A stretch of DNA of 64,000 nt from Tranzscheliella williamsii (Eukaryota; Basidiomycota; Ustilaginomycetes; Ustilaginales; Ustilaginaceae). The notes beneath the pieces were generated by a model that was not told the origin of the DNA, made no database searches, and saw only the letters and a list, made by a program, of their open reading frames with translations. The stretch spans positions 124,001 through 188,000 of the forward strand of contig JALBYF010000011.1 in the NCBI GenBank assembly GCA_023212725.1, given 5' to 3'. Positions 21,207 through 30,521 of the stretch are shown one piece after another. Position numbers and translations under genes: made by a program. Numbering within the stretch: the stretch's first letter is position 1; the number at the start of each line of letters is the position of its first letter.

Positions 21207-21531
21207 TGCGCCTGTCACAAGCGTGCCGCCCACGCCGACCTGTCCTAGTGTCTACCCGTTGTCGACGGCCTTATCGACCTGAGTCCTTTCCGTGCAGCAT
21301 GCGGCATAGGATGGCGGGCAGGATGGTCGACAAGGACAAGAGAAGGGCGCATGGCTCGCCAGGGGAAGAGGAAGGACTGCGACAACACTCTGCGGCCTAA
21401 CAACACTACGCGCGCCTTTGGCGGCGATACGTGATAAGGCCATCGTCGAGCAAGGGCGGTAGCTTCGCCATCCACCACGACGCAGCCGCTTGGTGATTGA
21501 TCGCGCCTTCTGTCTGCGAACTTCGAGAGCG
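21207..21531. promoter_or_regulatory. Divergent promoter of the OPT and PHYHD1-like genes
   Basis: The two start codons are 325 bp apart on opposite strands with no gene between them, so both 5' UTRs and promoters must share this stretch. I see no clear TATA box. Confidence 0.6.
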
Positions 21532-22524
21532 ATGGCGTCCACCAAGACAGCCGCGATGGAGGAGGGCGCGCTGACGGCGGAGCAGGTGGCGCAGTTTCAG
21601 CGCGACGGGTATCTGGTCGTGCCGGACTTTTTCGACGCTGCGCCGCTGCTGGCGCACAGCAAGGCGCTGGTGGAGTCGTTCGACGTTGCGGCGCATCCAT
21701 TGACTGCGTTTGTCACGGGCGACGGGGTGGACGGGGAGGCGCATGTAGGCGACCGGTATTTTCTCGAGTCGGGGGACAAGGTGCGGTATTTTCTCGAGGA
21801 GGGGGCGCTGGAGGGGGGGCGGTTGGTGGTGCCGGTGGGGCGCGCGGTGAACAAGGTGGGGCATGGGCTGCATATGGTGGATGAGGTCTTTCGGGGGTTT
21901 ACCTTCGGGCCGCGGGTGCGCGCGGTGGCGCGGAGCCTGGGTGTCCACCGCGCGCCACAGGTGCTGCAGAGCATGGTCATCTGCAAGCAGCCCACCATCG
22001 GCGGCGCAGTGCCCGCGCACAACGACAGCACCTTTCTCTACACCGACCCCCCCTCCGCTGTCGGCTTCTGGTTCGCCCTCGAGGACTGCACCCCCGCCAA
22101 CGGCTGCCTCAGCTTCCTCCCGCGCTCCCACCGCTTCCCCCCCGGCTCCACCCCCCCACCCCCCGCTCCTCGCCCCACCGACACGCACCCCCACTTAGGC
22201 ACCCCCCGCGGCATCAACCGCCGCTTCGTCCGCCGCGCCCCCACAGACCCTGCCGCAGGCACCACGTTCGACGCACTCGCAGACAATGAAGAGGCGCCCT
22301 GGGACGACACAGCCGCCCGCAGCGCCGCGTGCAAGGCTGGCACCCTGGTGCTCATCCACGGCTCGGTGATGCACAAGTCCGAACAGAACCTCAGCGACGT
22401 GTCCCGCTTCATCTACACCTTCCACATGATCGAGGGCGACCGCTCCCTCGCCGCCTACGACGACAAGAACTGGCTCCAGCCCACCGCAGACCACCCCTTC
22501 CCGCACCTCTACGACGACGCCTAG
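21532..22524 (+). CDS. Phytanoyl-CoA dioxygenase family protein, PHYHD1-like
   Basis: This single exon encodes 330 residues, near the usual size of this Fe(II)/2-oxoglutarate dioxygenase family. The iron-binding HxD motif is in AHNDSTFLYTDPP, followed by WFALEDCTPANGCLSFLP. The distal His lies in LIHGSVMHKSEQNLSD with the 2-oxoglutarate-binding Arg shortly after (SRFIYTFHMIEG). The ending KNWLQPTADHPFPHLY closely matches the C-terminus of animal PHYHD1, making that the best family assignment. The natural substrate of PHYHD1 proteins is not established. The first ATG in the frame is at 21532; a second, at residue 9, is possible. The coding strand is G-rich up to about 21960 (35 G and 8 C in 21781-21840) and C-rich afterwards (8 G and 39 C in 22141-22200). 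Confidence 0.92.
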   Translation: MASTKTAAMEEGALTAEQVAQFQRDGYLVVPDFFDAAPLLAHSKALVESFDVAAHPLTAFVTGDGVDGEAHVGDRYFLESGDKVRYFLEEGALEGGRLVVPVGRAVNKVGHGLHMVDEVFRGFTFGPRVRAVARSLGVHRAPQVLQSMVICKQPTIGGAVPAHNDSTFLYTDPPSAVGFWFALEDCTPANGCLSFLPRSHRFPPGSTPPPPAPRPTDTHPHLGTPRGINRRFVRRAPTDPAAGTTFDALADNEEAPWDDTAARSAACKAGTLVLIHGSVMHKSEQNLSDVSRFIYTFHMIEGDRSLAAYDDKNWLQPTADHPFPHLYDDA

Positions 22525-22653
22525 TCACGCGCGCCTATCGCAGTACATCATTCAACGTTGGTATCCAGCTAGTACGAACGAACGACAAGACAAACAGTCA
22601 ACGAGGCAGTGCGGCAGAGAGATCGGGGGGGGTTCGCGGAAAAGGAGGCGGGG

Positions 22654-25055
22654 CTAGGCGGGGACGAGATGGGCGGCGTGGGCAGCGAGGGCGGCGGCGC
22701 CGCCGCTGACCGAGTAGGCCTTGATGCCAGCATGGCGGAGGACGGAGGCGGCGAGGCGGGCGGTGTCGCCTGCGTAGTCGACCAGCAGGGTCTCGCGGCG
22801 GGTGTGGCGGAGGCAGGCGAGCATTTCGGGGAGGGCTAGTTTGTTGAGCTCGGCGATGTGGGACAGCGGGCAGGGGTGCGGGGCGGGGGATGGTTCGAAG
22901 CGGGTATGCAGTTCGGTCCACTGTGTGGCGAGCAGGGCGGGGTCGTGGTACGGCGAGGCGTCGTCGGCGCGCAGGCTCGAGAGCGGGACACTGCGCGCAT
23001 GCGCCAAATGGCCCGCGGCATAGTCGGCGCGAGAGCGCAGGTCGAGCACCGCCGGCCGCAACAGCCCCGCCTCCCCCCCGCCCTCGGACCCCGACTCATC
23101 CGACGCCTCCGACAGCTCCGACAGCTCCGATGGCGACAGCAGCGCGATCTCGCCCGTGCCCTCGGCGCCGACGGGGACGCGCGGATAGACGAGCATGGTC
23201 AGCGCCGAACTGGCATCGAGCACCCAGCTGGTGCTGTACGCATACTGGTCCACCTGGAAGAGGTGCTCGTTGACGATCGGCGCAAAGAGCGCGGCGTCGC
23301 ACTTGGCAAAGTACTCGTCCACGTACTGGAACGGCAGGTCGCAGCAGAGAAAGACGCACTCGATCGGTTGGCCGTCGCGCTGCTGGCGCAACTGCTGCAG
23401 GCTGCCGTCGCGTTTCTTGCGGCCGAGCAGCTGGAAGAGGCCCTGAAGCGAAAAGCCGGACGAGGGACCGCAGACGATACCCCACCGGCACATCTCCATG
23501 GAGAGCGTGTACGAGTCGCGGCTGCCGACATCCTCGACCGAGTCGATCAGGCGCTTCCACGGGAAGTCAACCGGCTGCAGCAGTTCTCGCGGCCGCGGGC
23601 CGGGCACCTTGTCGCCGGCAGCGACACAGACGCCGACAACGTGCATGTCAGGATGCGTCTCTTTGAGCCGTTTGCCCGTGCCGGTGATCGTACCGCCGGT
23701 GCCCATGCCGGCCGCAAAGACGTTGATCTCGGGCAGCTGTTCGAGGATCTGCTTGCCGGTCCAGCGCTCGTGCGCAGCGGGATTCGCCGGATTCTCGTAC
23801 TGGTTGGGATTGTAGACGCCCTCCTGACTGCCCTGGGCGGCCGCCTTGGCGATCCCGCCTGTTGGATCCTGTGGCGGCGACTGGCTTGGGCCGCCGAAAA
23901 GCGCGAGCTCCAGCCCGAAAAACCGCATCAGGGACGACTTGGTCGGCGAGACCTTGTTGGACATCCACGCCCGCACCTTTTTCACGCCGTGCTGACGCGC
24001 AATCATCGCCATCGACGTGACCGTCGACCCGGACGACGACTCGGTGACAGTGTGGATGCGCTGCGCATCGCGTTCTGCCTGCGTCGACTCGAGCGAAATG
24101 ACGCCTCCCGACTCGAGAAGCGAGAGAGCTGTAACCAGCGAGAGCGGAAAAGGTCAGCCGCCATCCTCAAGCGTAGCCAACATCATCAAAAACCACTCGG
24201 CGCGTGAATTCGCCGACGCTGCCCGATGCGATCTGCGTGACTGGCACCGATGTGCCCGATGCGCCGAGCCGTGGGCCAACTCGCGCCTGTTCATTCCAGC
24301 GGCGATGGCGTGATCGAGCCTGGCAAGCACGCCATTTGGCTGCGCAGGGTCGATGGGCCAAGAAAGGGCAGAAATTTTCCTGCCAGCAACTCTGGAGCCC
24401 GCGCTGCGCTGAAGGGCGATATCTGTCGCCACCGCTGCTGTGTCATTCGCCATCTCTAGCGCCCGGGCGTGGGCGTTTGCGTCGAGTGCAGCTTCTGCGT
24501 CGAGTGCAGCGTCTGCGTATCCATGCCTGTCAACCGGGCTATCTTATCTGCGATTCCGCAAGCCACCCCCGCCATGTGTCGACGAAAGGCTATCTTATCT
24601 AGCACTGCCGAGCCGATCTTTGCAAGATCTCGCCCGGGCGGGGCTATATAGATCGCTGTCACCGTGCCTGAAGCGGGACGCACGCGCTCCCCCGTCCAGC
24701 TTGTCGTACTTCTCCACGTATACCTCCATAGCCGGTCGTTGGGCTCGCTGATGTTCTCGGACAGGTGTACGCTGTGGGGCGGTGTCGACGCACTCGACAG
24801 GAGCCGCGCATCGCGCAGTGGCGCGCTAGCCGCGATCTGCTACTTACCGGGCAGGCTTTTGACGTTGGTGGCCGGGAGGGCGGTGAGCATTTTGGCGTAG
24901 ATGCGGACGCCGTCGACGTGGAACGGGTTGAGCGCGGGCGGGAGCTCGACGAGCGGCAGCGGTGGGTTCTTGTCCGGGTTGAAGTAGTCTACCAGGCTGT
25001 TGGCGCCGCGGAAGACGTTGCGCGCGGCAGGGTCGTACGCGGTTGGCACTGGCAT
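22654..25055 (-). CDS. Cysteine-synthase-like PLP enzyme fused to a rhodanese-like domain
   Basis: Exon 1 (25055-24848, 69 codons plus one base) and exon 2 (24128-22654) join to 560 residues. Exon 1 ends TALPATNVKSLP and exon 2 continues ALSLLESGG, restoring the fold II PLP-enzyme start; Lys66 is the likely PLP lysine, in an NVKSLPA context instead of the classical GSVKDR. The next block, TVTESSSGSTVTSMAMIAR, is the substrate/phosphate loop, and GMGTGGTITGTG is the glycine loop that holds the cofactor phosphate. The last 160 residues resemble a rhodanese domain (VLDLRSRADYAAGHLAHA), but the catalytic Cys loop reads VDYAGDTAR, with Asp in place of Cys, so it is probably a non-catalytic sulfur- or partner-binding domain. 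The splice sites (GTAAGT donor, TTACAG acceptor) are good, but the 719-nt intron (24129-24847) is far longer than any other here. A role in cysteine metabolism is inferred. Confidence 0.88.
24478..24513. repeat. 18-bp tandem repeat, two copies, inside the long intron
   Basis: Two 18-bp units, tgcgtcgagtgcagcttc and tgcgtcgagtgcagcgtc, lie head to tail and differ at one base. A 13-bp direct repeat, ggctatcttatct, occurs nearby at 24537-24549 and 24588-24600. Confidence 0.85.
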
Positions 25056-25650
25056 GGTCGGCAACAGGCGGTGCAGCGATGGGCAACGACGACGGCGCAG
25101 CAAATATGGGATGGCGGCGAGAGGAGGACGTGGTCTGCCCAACCACACCGCCTAGCCACCCCCGCGACCCATCTCCAAACCACCACCGCGCAAAAGCACC
25201 GAGATGGAGGGGTAACCTCCACGGATTAAGGTGTCCAAGACCCGCACGGCTCACCACCTCCGCGTCCAACAACCTAACATATCCCACACGTGACCCATCA
25301 GTAGGTAAGCTGACGACAGAACGGCATCTCGTGTACCTACGACATTGATGCCTACTACAGTCAAAGCCGAAAGAGACGCTTGGCTCCCGGTTCTTGCCTT
25401 CTCAATCCAGGTTGGGTACTCTACAGCAGAATGTAAAGTCTCCAAGTTTCCGTGTTCGAGGTGGTTGTTATGCTCAGTCACGGTCACAGTGGCGGTGGAT
25501 TTATCGCCCGTCCGACTCCTGACTTTAGTGTCTCCAATTCCAGATACTGCACGGCCTAGATGTCTATAGATAGTGAAAAGACAGGCTGAATTGAGACGAG
25601 CCGAGCGGGACTACGGGTATACGAGGCGGGGCGAGGTGGAGCACGGCGGG
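25056..25650. other. Intergenic region between the NDR kinase 3' end and the PLP gene
   Basis: This 595-bp stretch is the promoter of the PLP-rhodanese gene and the 3' flank of the NDR kinase. A CACGTG-like core (cacacgtgac) lies near 25287. No gene seen. Confidence 0.35.
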
Positions 25651-28600
25651 TTACATGGACATGCTGCGGATTCTGCTGCCGGCGAGCTCGGACGGGGCGG
25701 GGACGCCGGGGGGGCGGTGTGGGGTCATGCCCGCGGCGCGCTCGGCGGCTACAATGTTCCGCTCGTCCTGCAGCTGCTCGCGCGGATCGAACGCCTTGGG
25801 CGACTTGAAAGTGTAACCAACAAAGGCAAGCTGCTTGCGCATTTCCAGCAGTTTTGGGCCCTGCTGCTTGTCCCGCAGCATTGGGTCGCGCGGCTGGTCT
25901 GCATTGGGATTGTCTGCTGCTCCGGGCGCTGGCAGCGGCTCGTCCTCAATGTCATCTTCAAAGTGCTTCGTGTCGCCTGCATGCGACAGAGCCGGCCGGA
26001 AGGGCGGCCGGAGTCTGTGCAGATTGTCCCAATCCATACCGCGGAACCAGGGGTGCGACATGAGGTCTTCGACACCATCGTGCAGCCCGCTGCCGCCGCC
26101 ACTGGCGCCGCCAGTTCCTTGCTGCGAGGCGAAGCCAGACCGTCTCGCGTTCTGCAGGTAGCTGTTCGGGCGGCTGACCGAGGCCGACGACGTGCTGCCC
26201 AGGCGATCCTCGCGCTCGCAGACCAGCTTCGAGATAAAGTCCTGCGCTTCTCTCGATACCCTCGGCTTGGGTGGGAATCGCAGCGTCTGCTTCCAGTTCA
26301 GAATCTTCTGCCGCGTCAAGTGCCGAGACTTGGATACAAATGGCGGATAGCCAAACAGCATCTCGAAGACAATCACACCAAGCGACCACCAGTCACAAGC
26401 TTGATCGTAGCCCAGACCTCGCAGCACCTCGGGTGCCATGTAGTTGTTGGTTCCCACCACCGAGTAGGCGATCTTTTTCTTGTTCTTCTCGCGCCAAGTT
26501 AAAACGTGGGTCATGGGCGTTCCGTCGGCGTTTCGGTCAGACATGACATCCGAGAGCTCTTTGTCGGTCAGCCCAGGGCCACCGTTGCCTCCTGCGCGTC
26601 CCGCAGTGGCCTGCGCCCGACGACGCATACCGGCAGCGGCATGCGAGTCGTCCAGATCGATGCCGTGCTTTCGGAGAAGGTTCTTCCTCTGCTGGTCGTA
26701 GTAGGCACCGTCGTGCGCCCAGTGAAAGGACTGGCAGAGACCAAAGTCGGCCAGCTTAATGTGACCGTCCGAGGTGTAGAGAAAGTTGTCCGGCTTGATG
26801 TCGCGGTGGATGTATCCAAACGAGTGGGCTTCGTGGATGGCTAGGATCATTTCGGCTACATAGAAGCGGGCAAAGTCCTCTTCAAAGATATCCTTTTCGA
26901 TGAGCAGGTTGAGCAGATCGCCGCCGCCCATGAATTCCATAATCAGATACAGATGGTCGACGTCCTGGAAAGAGTAGACCAGTTTGACGATCCACTTGGC
27001 CGAAGCGCTTGCCGATGCAGAGGTCATCAGATCACGCTCGGCTCGGACATGTCCCTCCTGACCCTTGCGAAGCATGTCGGCTTTTCTAAGCTGCTTCATA
27101 GCGTATAGCTGGCCGGATTGACGTTCCTTGCAGAGCGCCACCACTCCAAAGGCACCATGGCCAATGGTCTTGAGCTTCAAAAACGAGTTGACGTTGACCC
27201 TGGCTCGCAGATCTCGCAGATAGTGCGTTTCATTGGCCATCCATGCCTGTCGGATCTGTTCCTTGCTGGCATCAGGGATACGGAGCGCTGCCAGCTCGGT
27301 CTCGAGGCCTGCACGTCGGGTATCACGTGCCTTGGGCTTCTTGAGAATGCCATAGTAGAGATTCTCGAAATAGATCTTGGCCGCTACGCTCTTTTCCACG
27401 GTTTCCAGCGAAGGTCGCCAGGCGTTGCCGAGAGGTTGGTTGAAGTCGGCCAGAGCGGTCATGCCGGCTGTATCTACCGAGCGTAGGGTATCCATTATGA
27501 CCATAGAATCCGGCCGGTCGGCGCCAGGGACTGCGACGCGTGGTTGTGGGGTCTCGAACATAGCATTGATGGCATGGGGAGTGCCGACAGGAAGTCCGTC
27601 GATGTTCCTGCTGTTGCGGTTCGAGTCGGCAGTAGGCGAAGGCGGTCGATACTTCAAATAGTCGGGCGTCGGATGGGCTCCCTCCTGAGGAGCGGGAGGG
27701 GTCGGATTGACGAGCAGAGTGCCAGCGGTGTTGGTGCGCAACGTCGCAGGCTTGAAGATGGGCTTGGTGGGCGAAGAAAGATGGATCTGCCTATTCATAG
27801 CCGCCTGTAGCTCTGCGTCTCGGCTGTCGGACGCTTCTTCAGCAATGCCAATAAATTTGTTCTGTTCTCGTTGAGGAGAAGTGGGAGCAGTTGGGCTAGG
27901 AGAAGCAAGCTGAGCGGGCCGCAAAGTGTTGTTGGACAAGGTGCTGTGGCCGGCGGTGGCGGTGGTTGCGGTCATCATCGAGATCTGACTGGGTGCGCCG
28001 TTGACGATTTGCAGCTGCCTGGGATTGTTCTGGATAAGGCTCTCTTGATGGAGAGCGGCTTGCACTTGAGCAATGGCTTCGGCTTGATTGCGCGCAGCTT
28101 GCATGCGGATGGCCTCCTTGATAGGTTCAACCCAGCCGGGATCGGCCACCTTGCCAACGCCTTCGCGACCCCATCTTCTGAGGATTTCCTCGGCTTGTTC
28201 GGCATCGCTGGCGTGGGCAGCATGGACAAAACTGGCTGGGCGAGGAGCACCCACCATATCGATGCTGATCCGTTTCTTCTGTGCTCGTGGGCCCATGGCT
28301 GCGGGGACGAAAAAGTTCATAGCGGCAGCGCTGAGACCGGAGGCATGCGGGAGATGGGTAGGAGGCGAGGCGGAGGGGTGACGGGCATAGACGGCGGACG
28401 AAGCCAAAGACTCATTTCGAGGAGAAGCGGCTTGGGAGGGCGCGTTCGCTGCCGCACCATAGTCTGGCCCGGCCGGGAAGGGCTCTTGAGGGTTCTTGCG
28501 CAAGACGCCGGTGGCTTTGCTCAGAGTGGCGCGAATCTTGCCAGGCGAGGAGGCCTGTGCAGAAGGGGAGGAGGGAGGTGCGAGACGGTTGGGTTGGGCG

Positions 28601-29301
28601 CCTTGGTTGTTGACTAGGGACATGATGTCCCAGAAACCCTTGTGCATAAAAGCGCTTCCTTTTACAGCACTTCTGGACGGTTCTTCTGCCTCGGGGTACG
28701 GAGCTAGGTTGCTGAAACGGGAAGGAGCGCTGTTGAGATAGGGGTTTGCGTACTTGGCAGAGGGGGAAGGGGGAGGCCGAGAGGCGGCATTGGACGGAGG
28801 TGGATATCGGTTCTGTGGCTGGGCAGGCTGAGAAAGGTATGGTTGAGGCTTAAGCTGGGAAGGCGAGCCGAGCGGTGGATATTGCTGCGCTGAAGAATGG
28901 TGATGAGTGTGGTGCTGGTCTTGCTGCTGTTGGGATAGATACTGCTGGGGCTGCTGGACAGAAGCGTATGAGTTTTGAGCGGAGGAGGGAGCGGTTTGGG
29001 CAGCAGAGAAGTAGGACGGCTGGTTGTTGGGCTGCATATGCTGCTGGGGAGTATACTGACCGCTGATGTGCTGGAAGGAGGGGGTGAGAGGAGCAGGGGG
29101 TTGCTGGATGTAGGAAGGCCGCATACGTTCTTCGTGCTCGTACCAAGCCGCCTCGCCGGTCGGAGCAGCATAGGCGGCATGGCCTGTATAAGGAGAAGCG
29201 CTTCCAGCCCTGCCTCCGGCGCCGCCTGCGCCTCCGCTACCGCCCGAACCAGAGGATGGCATGGGCCTACCGCCCTGGGGCCGCGATGTTGTGGCGGCCA
29301 T
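25651..29301 (-). CDS. NDR/LATS-family AGC protein kinase
   Basis: This single exon encodes 1216 residues. The first 600 or so residues are Ser/Pro/Gln-rich and probably disordered. A helical S100/Mob-binding-type region (AAKIYFENLYYGILKKPK, then RDTRR) precedes the kinase domain. The catalytic domain starts near residue 705 (IGHGAFGVV, then YAMKQLRK) and includes YIHRDIKPDN near 832, KLADFGLCQSF near 850, and SVVGTNNYMAPEVL near 957. About 100 residues separate DFG from APE, the insert that defines NDR kinases. The C-terminal hydrophobic motif reads FVGYTFKSP near residue 1163, with the expected phosphorylatable Thr. NDR kinases, bound to Mob proteins, control polar growth, septation and morphogenesis. 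The activation-loop and hydrophobic motifs differ from canonical Cbk1/Orb6/Ukc1, so this may be a paralogue and I give no symbol. Confidence 0.88.
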   Translation of the reverse strand: MAATTSRPQGGRPMPSSGSGGSGGAGGAGGRAGSASPYTGHAAYAAPTGEAAWYEHEERMRPSYIQQPPAPLTPSFQHISGQYTPQQHMQPNNQPSYFSAAQTAPSSAQNSYASVQQPQQYLSQQQQDQHHTHHHSSAQQYPPLGSPSQLKPQPYLSQPAQPQNRYPPPSNAASRPPPSPSAKYANPYLNSAPSRFSNLAPYPEAEEPSRSAVKGSAFMHKGFWDIMSLVNNQGAQPNRLAPPSSPSAQASSPGKIRATLSKATGVLRKNPQEPFPAGPDYGAAANAPSQAASPRNESLASSAVYARHPSASPPTHLPHASGLSAAAMNFFVPAAMGPRAQKKRISIDMVGAPRPASFVHAAHASDAEQAEEILRRWGREGVGKVADPGWVEPIKEAIRMQAARNQAEAIAQVQAALHQESLIQNNPRQLQIVNGAPSQISMMTATTATAGHSTLSNNTLRPAQLASPSPTAPTSPQREQNKFIGIAEEASDSRDAELQAAMNRQIHLSSPTKPIFKPATLRTNTAGTLLVNPTPPAPQEGAHPTPDYLKYRPPSPTADSNRNSRNIDGLPVGTPHAINAMFETPQPRVAVPGADRPDSMVIMDTLRSVDTAGMTALADFNQPLGNAWRPSLETVEKSVAAKIYFENLYYGILKKPKARDTRRAGLETELAALRIPDASKEQIRQAWMANETHYLRDLRARVNVNSFLKLKTIGHGAFGVVALCKERQSGQLYAMKQLRKADMLRKGQEGHVRAERDLMTSASASASAKWIVKLVYSFQDVDHLYLIMEFMGGGDLLNLLIEKDIFEEDFARFYVAEMILAIHEAHSFGYIHRDIKPDNFLYTSDGHIKLADFGLCQSFHWAHDGAYYDQQRKNLLRKHGIDLDDSHAAAGMRRRAQATAGRAGGNGGPGLTDKELSDVMSDRNADGTPMTHVLTWREKNKKKIAYSVVGTNNYMAPEVLRGLGYDQACDWWSLGVIVFEMLFGYPPFVSKSRHLTRQKILNWKQTLRFPPKPRVSREAQDFISKLVCEREDRLGSTSSASVSRPNSYLQNARRSGFASQQGTGGASGGGSGLHDGVEDLMSHPWFRGMDWDNLHRLRPPFRPALSHAGDTKHFEDDIEDEPLPAPGAADNPNADQPRDPMLRDKQQGPKLLEMRKQLAFVGYTFKSPKAFDPREQLQDERNIVAAERAAGMTPHRPPGVPAPSELAGSRIRSMSM

Positions 29302-30521
29302 GGCGTGCTTGAATGTGACTTGCCACTTCTATTACCGGACAACTCGACCGCAGAAGGAGACTCTCCACGAAGGTGGCCAGCGCAGAAAGCACAAGTTGTG
29401 GGGAGGCGAGTTGCGTACCCGTATCACGAAGAAAGGAGCCGTAGCTGTGGTGGTGTTGACGAGCAGAGGGAAGACTGGAGAGACAGAGCGGTGGAGGAAG
29501 ATGGACTGGGTGCAAGGCAGACAAGAGCATCAGGGGCGCGGTAGGATGCGCAGGCACTGCACCAGGATAGGAGGAACTTAGCCGCTCGGCGGATGCACTA
29601 CAACCTGATTTTATCCCGATCTTATCCACTTCACCGAACTGCGTCTCAGCTACCTGCATGTAGCCATGCATGGTATTAGTAGATTTGATAGCTTATATAC
29701 AAACATATGCACGATACCCGACACCAACACGTACTCCGTACTAATCACAATATTCGTGCTATCCGTAGTAGCCGGTATCTACTAGGTGAGATTTTAAGCA
29801 AGAGTAGGCCACGGCTAACGGTGATTAGTATTAATGCGTCTTGAGTCTTTGCTTTTAAAGAAACGAAAGGGACTACTCTTGGTTCAGACGGATCGCTGGA
29901 ACCAGGCTGACTCTTGCGGTGATACTACTGTAGCCAAGGGAGCTAGATCCACTAGGATGGCGTTGGAGAAAGAACCTCTCTGAAACGACGTTATGCTAAT
30001 CCGACTCGAGGCACCGACACTGAATGCTGTGAAACCAATTTACTCATTACTCATACTGGATGGCCCGGGGGCGGGGAACGTGATTGCGAATGTGATTGGA
30101 CCCCTGTCTTTGTTTCCGAGGCGATCTGACTTTGGTCTGCACGCGACCCTCGCGACGCTGAACGTGCCTTGGCACTTGGTTGCCTTCTGTCCCGCCCTAA
30201 CAACCTAATATTGCAAGATGGGCATGCTTTTGCCACACTATCGCCCGGGAGATGTGGCACCCACCTTCATTCGGCTTGCAGCAACACCCCACCCAGCCAC
30301 AAAAAAGGCGCAGCGAAATGAACTGGCATCTGTTCTCTTCTTGTCAATGTCCGCACAGTCTGGGCAAGGGTCTCTGTCTTGGCTTCTACGCAAGACTGCT
30401 ACCTGCGCAGGCTGCCATCTGAAAAGAAAAAGGTTAAAAGCCAGACAAGGTAGAGTGTTCCGCCAGTCTGCTCAGTCGATAGCCATCACCGTTTTGCCGG
30501 ACAAGAGTAGCTGTAGTCAGG
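29302..30521. other. AT-richer gene-poor region upstream of the secreted-protein gene
   Basis: From about 29660 to 29900 the sequence is visibly AT-richer than the flanks. No coding region is supported. It separates the divergent starts of the NDR kinase and the small secreted-protein gene. Confidence 0.4.

Noticed and set aside
22858..24207. 449-codon plus-strand frame opposite the PLP-rhodanese gene
   Set aside because: It is an antisense shadow of a gene with clear fold II PLP motifs; no promoter, motif or splice evidence.
24154..24453. 99-codon minus-strand frame inside the long intron as an independent gene
   Set aside because: No similarity or domain; more likely intronic. Mentioned only as a possible alternative first exon.
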